Made by a program: the position numbers and the translations under genes. A DNA stretch of 64,000 bases from Sphingomonas sp. SORGH_AS_0879 (GTDB lineage: Bacteria; Pseudomonadota; Alphaproteobacteria; Sphingomonadales; Sphingomonadaceae), in contig NZ_JAUTBJ010000002.1 of the NCBI RefSeq assembly GCF_030819175.1, positions 3,247,001-3,311,000 of the forward strand, given 5' to 3'. The notes below the pieces were generated by a model that saw only the letters and a program-made list of their open reading frames with translations, did not search any database and was not told where the DNA came from. Of this stretch, positions 9,553-19,613 are shown one piece after another (the stretch's first letter is position 1; every line of letters begins with the position of its first letter).

Positions 9553-11878
9553 TTTTTGAATCTCTCAGCCTCATTCTGCAAATATTCTTCTTTGCAGACG
9601 CAAATCCATGCGACGCAAACACCAATTCAAGACACTGAATTTCCCGGTTTAATCTTGGATCAGCGCCATCAGAAATTGAACAAGCATCATCCTCAACCAC
9701 CAGATTAACGAGATTTGCGGTCTATTAACCGCCCAGACCGCCGTCACCGAATCAATCGACTGGCTATTTGACGGGATAATGCTTCCCTTATGGCAAATAA
9801 AGGTAAAGCTTGAGTCAATTTTTACACGTTATAGTTAATTTCAATAAATTTAAGCAGTTAAGATGCAAGACAACCACATCCCAGCCACTATTAGGACCGG
9901 ATTAACGTTCTAAAAAACTGGAAATATATGGATTTCCTAGGCTATTCTTCTAGCCATCTTGCGAAGCATCGCATCGTAAATTTCAGCTCGCTCGACTCTC
10001 GCAGCTCGAGATGGAGACCGGTCGCCAGGCGGGGATCGCTCGGTCAGCGAGACATACGCATCGAACCGACCATCAAATCCGGGCGAAAGCGCTCCCGCAT
10101 GGCGCGGCTCCGTCACCGCCGCAGGAACGCCCTCACATGGTGGGATAGACCCACGATAAAGAATATCGCCCACAACCAACACACCCCCCAGTGCGACCGC
10201 TCGACCGCCGTTCGATGCACGGCCTGGATGCGGCTTTGACATCACATGCAGCCTCTTCGGCATCGAGCACGATCGTTATGCCAAGCGGTCCGGCGCCCCC
10301 CCTGAAAACGCTCCCCAACGCCTTGCCATCCTCCCCGCCTCGATGGTCTTGGAGGGGCGAAGCGAGCCACGCCTTCCTATCCATTGCCCTCGCCCCCAAC
10401 CGCCGCCGACGCCGCCCCCGCAGCAAACCGATCCGATCGACATTTCCACCCGCGAAGAAGAAGCTTGACGCCACCCCCCTTCGGCCAAGCGGGTATCTCG
10501 CGGACCGAGTTGCGACGCGCCATTCCCCAAAAGCGTGCCGAATACATCACCGGAAACGCCCCTTATCGACCCAGTGTCGACGACGATTTCAGTAAGTTCG
10601 CGAACGAACGCACCCCGCAACTTGCCCAAGACTTGAAACCCGAGCACCAACAAAAAACAGTAGAAGTTTTCGATGCGAAAAGTGAGGCGACCCAGCTCCC
10701 CATGCTCGCCGCACGCCCTTTGCCAGCGACCTATCAGCCATGCCGAAAGCGATGAAAACTCGCACCTCTTCGATGACACCAATTTCGCCATGGCAGGACC
10801 CAGTATCGCAGCGACATGAGACGCTGAACATCGTGATACTTTAGCCAAGATCATGAAAATCGACAAGCAACCGTTCCGGATACGTTTCGCAATTATCCTT
10901 TCGACAACCTACAACATGATGGTTTTTAACCAGAAATTTTTTTGCCAAATGGATATTGTTCTTCGGTTTCTGCCATCTACTTACGAAGTCATGGTCTGAT
11001 GGTTAAATTGCCTTTAAATACATTAAATAGCAGACTTTCTTTTGTTTTTTGGCGCTGATGACCCCGATGATCCGCGACCACGATGCTTTTGTTTTCTAGA
11101 ACTGTTTTCCGATAATATCGGACGGATTCCGCGTTCTTTCAGACCCATTTTGCCGTGACATATCGTCGGGCGTAGTGATTCGGGCGAACAAGCTATTTTT
11201 TAACCATTTGCCGCGCCTGATCTGGTTAATCTCGTTTGATCGAAATCAAAAACGCCGCCCTTTAGTGATGGAATCGCTATTTTATTTCGATCCTTGGATG
11301 TGGGCCCATTCATTGGGTCTGGAACCATTTCCGGGAGGAGATGCCGCCGCGCGATAGCTTGTCGCTCGGCTGTCGGATCGGCGGCTCGCCGAGCCACGCG
11401 CGGCCAAATTCTGTACGCCACGAATGCAAGTCGAAGGAAATCGGCAAGATACCGGCCTGGACCATTTGGCACGTTCCGGGCAGCGGAATGCCTTTGCAGC
11501 CCCGTGAAGGCCGCGCCGTGCGAGATGTAACGACCGTGACACGAGGTTGGGATCAACCACTCCCAAGAACCCTCGCCGCGGGGTTAGCGGCATCGATCCG
11601 CCGCCGCAGACCTTCCGAACCCCATGCGATCATCCTTGTCCAAAGCAATTCGCATCGCAGCGCGGAAGGCGCGGCCAAATTCGGGACTTCAGCCGGGAAC
11701 ATCGGCAGTCGGGACACCAATGCGTCGATCATGATCGTGATACTTCTATCTCGATCACGCCACCCTCGACGTTAGAGGACGCAGCAAGTCATTCGCCAAA
11801 TGGGCGACAACTTGCTGCGCCGTTCCATTTCAGCAGGTCGGTGAAAACGACCTGCTGCGCGGGATTGACCGTCGCTGT
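9553..11878. other. 2.3-kb region without a convincing gene
   Basis: I see no recognisable gene. Two AT-rich tracts (about 9780-9930 and 10870-11110) flank a GC-rich middle. Open frames exist, including a minus-strand frame 9937-10263, but none shows a family signature, a good ribosome binding site or consistent codon use. Part may be promoter for the ialB operon (leftward); the rest may be remains of a lost gene. Confidence 0.5.
11781..11857 (-). terminator. Two adjacent hairpins downstream of tpsA2
   Basis: The first hairpin pairs CAGCAGGTC (11831-11839) with GACCTGCTG (11849-11857). The second pairs GCAGCAAGT (11781-11789) with ACTTGCTGC (11810-11818) and has an inner CGCC/GGCG stem. Both lie just past the tpsA2 stop. 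No T-run follows, so they may end transcription with a factor or protect the mRNA 3' end. Confidence 0.45.
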
Positions 11879-14800
11879 TCAGTTCCCGACATAATAGACC
11901 GAGCTGCCGAGATTGATCTTCGGATTCAGCTGCTTGTAGGCAACATCTCCTTCCGATCCGCCAAACATCGCGGTGATGTAGGTGGTGTCACGTCGATCGT
12001 TCAGGGACATGTCACCAACGACTTCGGCCAGCGTCACGATCGGCATCCGCTGCTCGATCGCATCGACCCGAGCGACCTTGCTCATCGCCTCACGGACATC
12101 GCCCGGGCTGCCGCCGGATGCCGATGTCGTCGCCGCGAAGCGCGTGAGGCGGTCATCCGAACGCCGGCGTTCGACGACCGCGCATGAGCCGGACAGGGCG
12201 CCCCCTTGCGAGGCGCAGGACAGCGATCCGTCGAACCGGTTGCCCTGGCCGGTGAGCGCGATGTCCCCCGCGGCCGTGAAGGTCGCGTACCCACCGGCCT
12301 GGATCGGCCCGGACTGGCTGATCGAACCGACACCACTGGTCCCGGCCGTCACGGACATATTGCGCCCCACGGACGTCGGCCCGGTCAGCACGGCATCGCC
12401 ACCGGTCACGATCGTCAGGTCACGCTGCGTCACGAGCGTGCCGGCCTGGACGCCTTGCTGTCCATAGAGGGCGATATCGCGGCCGGACAGGTTCCGGATC
12501 ACCATATCGCCCGCCCCCTGCCGGACCGTCACGTCGCCGGCCATCGCGATGCTGCCGCCCGTCTGCATCAGGCCGTCCGCGATGCCGATAGAACCCGTCC
12601 CGCTCAACTCGCCGCCACGTTGGACAAGCGTATCGATGCTCAGCTGGTTCGCGACGACCAGGCGTCCCTGCAGCATTTCGAGGGCCGCATCCGTCGCGTT
12701 GGAAACCCGGTCGGCATCCGGCGTGCCGGTCAGCCGATCGATGAACACCGTATCGGTGCCCTGGAACGTGACCCTCACGCTGGTCGGCAGCCAGACGCTC
12801 GCGACGTTGGCCAAGTCCGGGATCGCTCCGCCAGTCCAGTTGGCGGCGTCGAACCAGCTCTTGCCGTCACCGCCCCCGGTCCAGGCGACGTTGTCGCGGC
12901 GCGTGATCGCTCCCGCCAGGCCGGTCGGCTGGACGAGTGTGTAATTGCCCGCATCGACGCCCGACAAGGTATAGCCGGTCACCGTCACCGCCTTGCCGGT
13001 GCCGACATTCTTGTCCGCGAACCGCGCGTTCACGCCCGACGTGACGAGCGCCACCGAATCCTGCCCGATCCCGGCAACGCTGCCGCCGAGCATCGGCGCC
13101 ACCGTGTTCCCGTCATAGGCCTTGCTCCCCACGGTCAGGTTGCTGATCCGCAGCGTAGCGGGCGTGATGCTGGCGGTCGCCGTCGGTGCCGATCCGGCGA
13201 TGCGATAATTGCCCGCATCCGCCCCGGTGAGCGCGCCCAGGCTGCTGAGCGTCACCGTCTTGCTGGTACCGACATTCTTGTCGGCAAAGCTGCCGGTCGC
13301 TCCCGCGTAATTCAACGCGACCGTATCACTGGCCAGGATACCGGTCAGCGACAACCCGCTGGTATCGACCAGGGCGGCGGTTCCGGCATCATAGACCTTG
13401 TCGCGCGCCAGCAACGTCCCGCCGAGCGTCACCGACAAAGCGGTGATCGTCCCGGTCAGGCCGGTCGGCTGGGCCAGCATATAGTTGCCCGCATCGCCGC
13501 CCCACAGTGCGAAGCCCGACGCGGTAACGGCCTTGTCCGCGCCGACATTCTTGTCCGCGAACTGGCCGACGCCAGCCTCGATCCGGACATCCTCTCCCGA
13601 TACCGCGCCGACCAGACGGCCACCACGGAAGGATGCAGCGGTCGTACCGTCATAGGTCCGGGTTGCTACCCGCATGTCGGCGATCGTCAGTGCCTTGGCG
13701 ACAATGGCCGCCGATACGCCGCTCGAAGGCGCCAGCACGTAGTTGGAGGCCAGGCCGCCATTGGCGCCGTCCGACAGCGTATAGGCCACGCTCGTCATAT
13801 AGCTGCCGACATTGCGGCCCGACAGCGCCGCCGCGACACCTTCGACGCCGAGGGTTTCCGTACCCACCAGGCCCGAAAGCGCACCTATGCTCAGCACACC
13901 CGCCGCCGTCGTGCCGTCATACGCCTTGTCCGCGATCGACGGCGTGCCGATCGACAGAATCGCCGGGGTGATGCTTGCCGTTGCTGTCGGCGCCGTTGCC
14001 ACGAACAGGTAATTGCCCGCATCCGCCCCGGTCAGCGCGCCAGCCGTGCTGAGCGTCACCGTCTTGCCCGCACCGACATCCTTATCGGCGAAACTGGCGG
14101 TCGCACCGGTATAATCCAGCGCCACCGCATCGCCCGAAACGCCATTGACGAGCGTCAGGCCAGTGGTGTCGACCGATGCGCCGGTGGTGCCGTCATAGCG
14201 CTTGTCGCCTGCGACCAACTGTCCGGTCAGCGAAAGCTGCCGGGCGGTGATCGTGCCGGTCAGCCCGCTCGGCTGTGCCAGCGTGTAGTTGCCGGCATCG
14301 CCGCCCCACAGTGCAAAGCCCGATGCGGTAACGGCCTTGTCCGCGCCGACATTCTTGTCCGCGAACCGGCCGACGCCAGCCTCGATCCGGACATCCTCTC
14401 CCGATACCACGCCGACCAGGCGGCCGCCACGGAAGGACGCGGCGGTCGTGCCGTCATAGGTCCGCGTCGCCACCAGCATATCGGCGATCGTCAAACCCTT
14501 GGCGACAATGGCCGCCGACACGCCGTTCGAAGGTGCGAGGACATAGTTGCTCGCCACGCCGCCATTGGCGCCGTCCGCCAGCGTATAAGCCACGCTCGTC
14601 GTATAGGTGCCGACATTACGGTTCGACAGTGCAGTTGCGACACCCGTCACGTCGAGTGTCTCCGCACCCACCAGGCCCGACAGCGCGCCGATGCTCAGCG
14701 CACCCGGGGCCGTCGTACCGTCATACGCCTTGTCCGCGATCGACGGAGCGCCGATCGACAGAATGCCCGGCGTGATGCTCGCGGTCGCCGTCGGTGCCGA

Positions 14801-17800
14801 TGCGACCAGGACATAGTTGCCTGCATCCGCGCCAGTCAGCGCGCCCGCGGTGCTGAGCGTCACCGTCTTGCCCGTGCCGACATCCTTGTCCGCAAAGCTG
14901 GCCGTGGCGCCGGTGTAATCCAACGCGACCGCATCGCCCGACACCCCGTTGCCGATCGTCAGGAAGCGCGTGTCGATCGACGCTGCCGTCGTCCCGTCAT
15001 AGGCCTTGTCGTTGACCAGCAATCGACCAACCAACGAAAGCTCGCGGGTCGTGATCGTCCCCGTCAGCCCGGTCGGCTGCGCCAGCGTATAGTTGGCAGC
15101 GTCGGCGCCCGTCAGCGTGAAGCTGGAGAGCGTCACCGCCTTTCCGGTGCCCACATTCTTGTCGACGAACTCACCGTTGATGTTGCCCCTCGTCACGTCA
15201 TCGTTCCCAAGAACGCCCGTCACGACTCCGCCGGTGACGATCGCGCTCGTCGATCCGTCATAGACCTTGGGGGTCACCGACAGGCTGGAGACGGTCAGCG
15301 CCCTGGGCGTGACGACGGCCGAAACCGTCGAGGGCGCGAGCGTGTAGTTGGATGCCAGACCGCCATTGGTGCCGTCCGACAGCGTATATGAGACGGTCGT
15401 CGTGTAGTTCCCGGCATTGCGGCTCGACAGCGCCGCCGCGACACCCGCGACGTCGACCGTCTCCGTGCCCACAAAGCCGGAGACCGTACCGATACTCAGC
15501 ACACCCGGGGTCGTCGTGCCGTCATAGACCTTGTCCGCGATCGACGGAGCGCCGATCAAGAGGATGGCCGGCGAGATGATGCTGGCCGAATTCGTCACCG
15601 ACGTCGGTGTCAGCGTGTAGCCATATACCGGCTTGCCACCCGCCGACGCACTCAGGATCGACAGCCCCGTGGCGGTGACCGTCTTGCCCGACCCGGCGTT
15701 CGCATCCGAGAAGGACGCGCCCGTCGCGTCCAGGATGACCCTGTCGCCCGACAATACGCCCGTGGCGACCAGCCCGTTGACCCGCGCCGTCGTCGTCCCG
15801 TCATAGGCTTTCGACGTCGCTCCCAGGCTCGCCCCGATCGCCGCCGTGCGTCGATACATCAGGCCGTTTCCGGTCCCCGCGATGCTGCTCTGCCCGTAAG
15901 TCGCGCCATATTGCTTGAACGCGAAGTTCAGACCGCCGATCTCGTCGTTGTTCGGGGTGCCCGACCAGATCGACCAGGAACCGGCTGGCGTGACCAGGGC
16001 ACCGGCCCCTGCGGTGTTGACGAATCTGTCACCCACGATGGTGATCGCCTCGCCCGACGCCCCCGCCGTCAGCACCGCTCCCGACAGGAGCACGACACCA
16101 TTCCCCTGGGTCGGCCCGCCGTTGATCACACTGATGCGACCGGCGGTAATGGACGAGAGCGAGATATCGCTGCTGGCATAATATGTCTTGTCGGTACCGC
16201 TCCGCAGTTCGAACACGGCGTCGCCGGTGCCGGCATTGATCGTCGAACCGGACGCCATGGCAATGGCCGCCGCACCGGAATCGCGCTGCGCATCGACCAC
16301 GCCATTGGAGAGCCAGTCGTTGGCGATCACCGTCACTCCGCCACCGGCGGTGGCGATGTCCGCATTGATCAGGACCGACCGACCCGCTTGCAGCGTCAGC
16401 GCGCCAACAGGCAAGGAGCCCGCGGTCACGGACACAGGCCGACTGACCGTGATATCGTTCGAGGCCTGCAGCGTGACCGCCGTACCGCTGGCGAGTTGCG
16501 CCGCCAGATCGGTAGCGCTGACCGTCACGGTGTCGGACGGATTGCTACCGTAGGTCGGCGACGACCAACTGCCCGACGACGTGGTATCATTTGCGTACAG
16601 CATGGCAACTGTGCCGTATGAGCTAGGGCTATTCGCTCCTTTGCCCCGAGGTGATCCTATGGCCAACCTGTCGCCCGAAGCGTTAAATGCTACACCATAT
16701 CCAAATACGGAATTATCCTGGGCACCTGGAAGAGAGATTCCTTGCGCCCCCGAGTATCCAGTTCCAATTACTGTACCCAATCTCCCCCCAGAGAAGTTCT
16801 GATCGGCAAAGGAAAATGTTCGCACAGCTCCTGAATTATTGTATTGGTTATTGTCACCGTCATCAAATACCGCCCCAATCGCGAGTTTCTTACCATCGGA
16901 ATTTAGAGCAACAGAGAATCCGAAATAATCATTCGCGTCCAATGCGACATTTATATCATTCGGCCCAGTGTAACCATCACCAATAGATGCCGTCAGCGAA
17001 CCGCCGCTGAAGTTTCTATCAGTGAAAGAATACAGGAATACTGCCCCGGTATATTTACTCGCATTGATAGCAGAAGGAGAGGAATAAGCGCCAACCGCGA
17101 GCCGATCACCCGCTCCGTTTAATGCTACCGATGAACCAAAAGCAGTCCCAGCCGCTTGACCGATATCTATGTCTTTTGCGCCGGTGTACCCGCGACCGAT
17201 CATTGCATCGAGCGACGCACCGTTAAATGCAGAATCGGTGAAGCTAAATAAATAAACACCCCCATAGGTGGCGTTTCCGCTCGTTCCTTTATCTCCGACC
17301 GCCCCCACAGCGAGCCTATCGCCAGCAGCGTTCAAAGCCACCGATGTCCCGAATAGCTCACCGTTGCCAATACCGGCCACATTTATGTCGTTTCCGGAAT
17401 AACCTAGCCCCATTTTCTTAGGCGTCGGATTTCCAGAAAAATTGGTGTCCGAAAAACGAAAAAGGTAAACGGCGCCGTAGTTCAGGGCGTTACCCGCCAC
17501 ACTTCGATCCCCACTGGCCCCTACTGCCAACTGGGTCGCATTTGCGCTCAGCGATACGCCACCACCAAAGTTTTCCATAGTTCTTATAGCATAATTTATA
17601 TTCTTTCCGCCGGTATATCCGCTGCCAATAATAGCTTGCAGCGAGCCTCCGCCAAGATTGGAGTCCGCAAAACTAAATAGATAAACAGCTCCGTTGAAGT
17701 AACCTGTATTTCCCGAATTGGTATCTGCTAATGCACCAACGGCCATTCTCGTGCCGTCCGCGTTCATTGCAACTGATGATCCGAAATAATCTCCAACATC

Positions 17801-19546
17801 CAGATTACTGACGTTAGGGTTATATCCCTTGCCGAAAATACCGATGTAAGCCCAGGACTGGCTCACGACCGGATCACCAATGATCAAATTCTTCGGGTCG
17901 AGCAGCAACTGCCCCTTCCCCACGGTCACCCGGTCCAGCGCGGCGTGGCGCAGGTCCTGTGCGGAGGAAATCTCGACCGACCCGTCGGCAGCGCCCCCGC
18001 GCGCATCGATCGCGCCGAGGAAGGTGGTCTGCGCATCGGACCAGATCACCGCCGTGCCGCCGTCACCACGGCTCGCCGACACGTCGATCCGCGTCCCGTC
18101 ATTGACGAAGCTGTGCCCGGCGGCGGCCAGCGTCGGCAGGGTGCCCCAGCGCCCGGTGAAGCTCTGCGCATAGGGCTTGGACGGATCCGTGGCCTTGCCG
18201 CCCTGGAACGCGCCACCGATGCGGACCAGGCCGCCCCGCTGCCGCCCCGTCGCCGAGATCGTCGTGCTCAACAGGCGCAGGTCCATCGCGGTCAGGTCGA
18301 TGCGCCCGCCCGCGCCATAGACACCGGCCGCCCTATACTGACCCGAGGCCATGGCGGTGCCGCCGATCACGGAACGGATCGCGCCGCCGTCGATCAGCCC
18401 CGAGACATCCGTGTGCCCGTCGCTGTTCTCGAACAGCCGAGCCGCGCTATAGCCGACGCTACCGCCCGACCCCAGCGCGCTCGCCGCGCGCGTCGTTCCG
18501 CCCAGCGACAGCAACCCGCCGCTGTTGACGGTGATGGTGCCGCCCGTCTGGCGCAAGCCGGTGGCGGAGGCGTCGATCCCGCCGCCCAGGGCGACCGCTC
18601 CCCCTTCGACCGCGACCGTACCGCCACTGGTCCCGGTCGCCAAGATCATCGACCCCGTTTCGGTGACGATGCCGCCCGAGCCGCTCAACGTGATCACGCC
18701 GCCCTGGGAGGAGGCGGAATCCGCACGCACGACGCCGCCGACATTGACCGAGGCATTGACCACCTCGCGCGCAGCGGTGGCGGTCAGCAGGATCCGGCCA
18801 CCCCGGGCCGCGATCGTGCCCTCATTCTCGACCAGCGCCTTGAGCGGCGTGCCGGACGCATCTTTCAGGGTTTCGCCGATCGCGTCGCCCGCGCTGAAAC
18901 GCACCAGTCCGTCGCCATAAAGGTCGATACCGAAGCCCTTGCCCGCGCCCAGCGAGATACGGCCCATATCGGCCTGGATCAGCCCGGCATTGCGCACGCG
19001 CGGGGCGACGAAGGCCGCCATGCCGGCGTCACGGATGGAAATCCGCCCCTCGACGACGATTTCCGCGGCATCATTGCCGCCATCGTTGAAGCGCAGCACG
19101 CGGTCCCCGGCCATGAAGCCCGCCGCATCGATGTCGTGCGAGGTGACGATCAGCCCGGCCGTATCGACGGTCGAGCCCTTGCCGAACAGCACGCCGTTGC
19201 GGTTGATCAGCACGACCTGGCCATTGGCCTGGATCGAACCGAGGATCGTGGACGGATCGCTGCCGGTCACGCGGTTGACCGTGATGGACTTCGCATCGGG
19301 CTGGCGGAAGATCGCCGCGTCGCCCGCATTCAGGGAGAAGCGGTTCCAGTCGAGGATCGCCCGGTCGCTGGTCTGGTTGACGACGGTCTGTGCCGTTCCC
19401 TGTCCGGTGATCGTCGCCTGACCGGCTACGACCGTTCCGCCGACGGTCTGCGCCTGCGCGGATGCGGTGTGCAGCAGCATCCCCGCCGCAACGGTCAACG
19501 CGACGCCGCTCGTGCCGCAATACCAACGCTTGCCCCTGTTCGTCAT
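11879..19546 (-). CDS. TpsA2: giant haemagglutinin-like exoprotein with FG-GAP and YDG/MBG repeats
   Basis: The product is 2555 residues. A signal peptide (to about residue 33) precedes a TPS domain with LINRNG at 113-118 and a beta-helical section to about 570. Residues about 575-985 hold six FG-GAP-like repeats (FGSSVALN, then GDRLAVGA, then GAVYLFSF), as in integrin-type beta-propellers. Residues about 1240-2215 carry repeated YDG/MBG modules (KAYDGTT, FADKNVG, GADAGNY). The end returns to a filamentous style with a Cys-containing tail (SLSCASQGG). I chose ATG 19546 over the GTG three bases upstream; GAAGAAG precedes it. It follows tpsB2 by 65 bases, so the two form an exoprotein-transporter pair. 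The function is probably adhesion or biofilm formation. Confidence 0.93.
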   Translation of the reverse strand: MTNRGKRWYCGTSGVALTVAAGMLLHTASAQAQTVGGTVVAGQATITGQGTAQTVVNQTSDRAILDWNRFSLNAGDAAIFRQPDAKSITVNRVTGSDPSTILGSIQANGQVVLINRNGVLFGKGSTVDTAGLIVTSHDIDAAGFMAGDRVLRFNDGGNDAAEIVVEGRISIRDAGMAAFVAPRVRNAGLIQADMGRISLGAGKGFGIDLYGDGLVRFSAGDAIGETLKDASGTPLKALVENEGTIAARGGRILLTATAAREVVNASVNVGGVVRADSASSQGGVITLSGSGGIVTETGSMILATGTSGGTVAVEGGAVALGGGIDASATGLRQTGGTITVNSGGLLSLGGTTRAASALGSGGSVGYSAARLFENSDGHTDVSGLIDGGAIRSVIGGTAMASGQYRAAGVYGAGGRIDLTAMDLRLLSTTISATGRQRGGLVRIGGAFQGGKATDPSKPYAQSFTGRWGTLPTLAAAGHSFVNDGTRIDVSASRGDGGTAVIWSDAQTTFLGAIDARGGAADGSVEISSAQDLRHAALDRVTVGKGQLLLDPKNLIIGDPVVSQSWAYIGIFGKGYNPNVSNLDVGDYFGSSVAMNADGTRMAVGALADTNSGNTGYFNGAVYLFSFADSNLGGGSLQAIIGSGYTGGKNINYAIRTMENFGGGVSLSANATQLAVGASGDRSVAGNALNYGAVYLFRFSDTNFSGNPTPKKMGLGYSGNDINVAGIGNGELFGTSVALNAAGDRLAVGAVGDKGTSGNATYGGVYLFSFTDSAFNGASLDAMIGRGYTGAKDIDIGQAAGTAFGSSVALNGAGDRLAVGAYSSPSAINASKYTGAVFLYSFTDRNFSGGSLTASIGDGYTGPNDINVALDANDYFGFSVALNSDGKKLAIGAVFDDGDNNQYNNSGAVRTFSFADQNFSGGRLGTVIGTGYSGAQGISLPGAQDNSVFGYGVAFNASGDRLAIGSPRGKGANSPSSYGTVAMLYANDTTSSGSWSSPTYGSNPSDTVTVSATDLAAQLASGTAVTLQASNDITVSRPVSVTAGSLPVGALTLQAGRSVLINADIATAGGGVTVIANDWLSNGVVDAQRDSGAAAIAMASGSTINAGTGDAVFELRSGTDKTYYASSDISLSSITAGRISVINGGPTQGNGVVLLSGAVLTAGASGEAITIVGDRFVNTAGAGALVTPAGSWSIWSGTPNNDEIGGLNFAFKQYGATYGQSSIAGTGNGLMYRRTAAIGASLGATSKAYDGTTTARVNGLVATGVLSGDRVILDATGASFSDANAGSGKTVTATGLSILSASAGGKPVYGYTLTPTSVTNSASIISPAILLIGAPSIADKVYDGTTTPGVLSIGTVSGFVGTETVDVAGVAAALSSRNAGNYTTTVSYTLSDGTNGGLASNYTLAPSTVSAVVTPRALTVSSLSVTPKVYDGSTSAIVTGGVVTGVLGNDDVTRGNINGEFVDKNVGTGKAVTLSSFTLTGADAANYTLAQPTGLTGTITTRELSLVGRLLVNDKAYDGTTAASIDTRFLTIGNGVSGDAVALDYTGATASFADKDVGTGKTVTLSTAGALTGADAGNYVLVASAPTATASITPGILSIGAPSIADKAYDGTTAPGALSIGALSGLVGAETLDVTGVATALSNRNVGTYTTSVAYTLADGANGGVASNYVLAPSNGVSAAIVAKGLTIADMLVATRTYDGTTAASFRGGRLVGVVSGEDVRIEAGVGRFADKNVGADKAVTASGFALWGGDAGNYTLAQPSGLTGTITARQLSLTGQLVAGDKRYDGTTGASVDTTGLTLVNGVSGDAVALDYTGATASFADKDVGAGKTVTLSTAGALTGADAGNYLFVATAPTATASITPAILSIGTPSIADKAYDGTTAAGVLSIGALSGLVGTETLGVEGVAAALSGRNVGSYMTSVAYTLSDGANGGLASNYVLAPSSGVSAAIVAKALTIADMRVATRTYDGTTAASFRGGRLVGAVSGEDVRIEAGVGQFADKNVGADKAVTASGFALWGGDAGNYMLAQPTGLTGTITALSVTLGGTLLARDKVYDAGTAALVDTSGLSLTGILASDTVALNYAGATGSFADKNVGTSKTVTLSSLGALTGADAGNYRIAGSAPTATASITPATLRISNLTVGSKAYDGNTVAPMLGGSVAGIGQDSVALVTSGVNARFADKNVGTGKAVTVTGYTLSGVDAGNYTLVQPTGLAGAITRRDNVAWTGGGDGKSWFDAANWTGGAIPDLANVASVWLPTSVRVTFQGTDTVFIDRLTGTPDADRVSNATDAALEMLQGRLVVANQLSIDTLVQRGGELSGTGSIGIADGLMQTGGSIAMAGDVTVRQGAGDMVIRNLSGRDIALYGQQGVQAGTLVTQRDLTIVTGGDAVLTGPTSVGRNMSVTAGTSGVGSISQSGPIQAGGYATFTAAGDIALTGQGNRFDGSLSCASQGGALSGSCAVVERRRSDDRLTRFAATTSASGGSPGDVREAMSKVARVDAIEQRMPIVTLAEVVGDMSLNDRRDTTYITAMFGGSEGDVAYKQLNPKINLGSSVYYVGN
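13150..15575 (-). repeat. Three copies of an approximately 800-bp YDG/MBG triple-module unit
   Basis: The phrase IxxPSIADKxYDGTT recurs at about 13940, 14745 and 15545, a period of about 800 bases (about 267 residues). Each unit holds three modules in the same order: APSIADK-YDG, VATRTYDG or VTPKVYDG, and LxxxDKxYDGTT ending GADAGNY. The two left copies are much closer to each other than to the right one, implying recent duplication. Confidence 0.8.
16590..17870 (-). repeat. Six FG-GAP-like repeats encoded by a lower-GC segment of tpsA2
   Basis: Six repeats of about 65 residues share FGxSVALN, GDRLAVGA and GxVYLFSF. This 1.3-kb stretch is clearly richer in A and T than the sequence on either side, although the frame is continuous. 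It looks like a domain acquired from another source. Six blades would give a beta-propeller. Confidence 0.75.
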
Positions 19547-19593
19547 CACTTCTTCACCCCGTGTTTTTCATATGCCTCTGGTCGCGTCCGGCC

Positions 19594-19613
19594 GATCCCG
19601 GCCGGGCGGGATC
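19594..19613 (-). promoter_or_regulatory. Hairpin between tpsB2 and tpsA2
   Basis: GATCCCG (19594-19600) pairs with CGGGATC (19607-19613) around a 6-base loop, overlapping the tpsB2 stop codon. No T-run follows. It may tune the ratio of TpsB to TpsA by partial termination or mRNA processing. Confidence 0.4.

Noticed and set aside
9937..10263. Minus-strand frame of 108 codons in the 2.3-kb gap
   Set aside because: No ribosome site or known family, and neighbouring frames look equally protein-like.
10276..10866. Minus-strand frame of 196 codons
   Set aside because: Mixed composition with Gly/Arg low-complexity end; no support as a gene.
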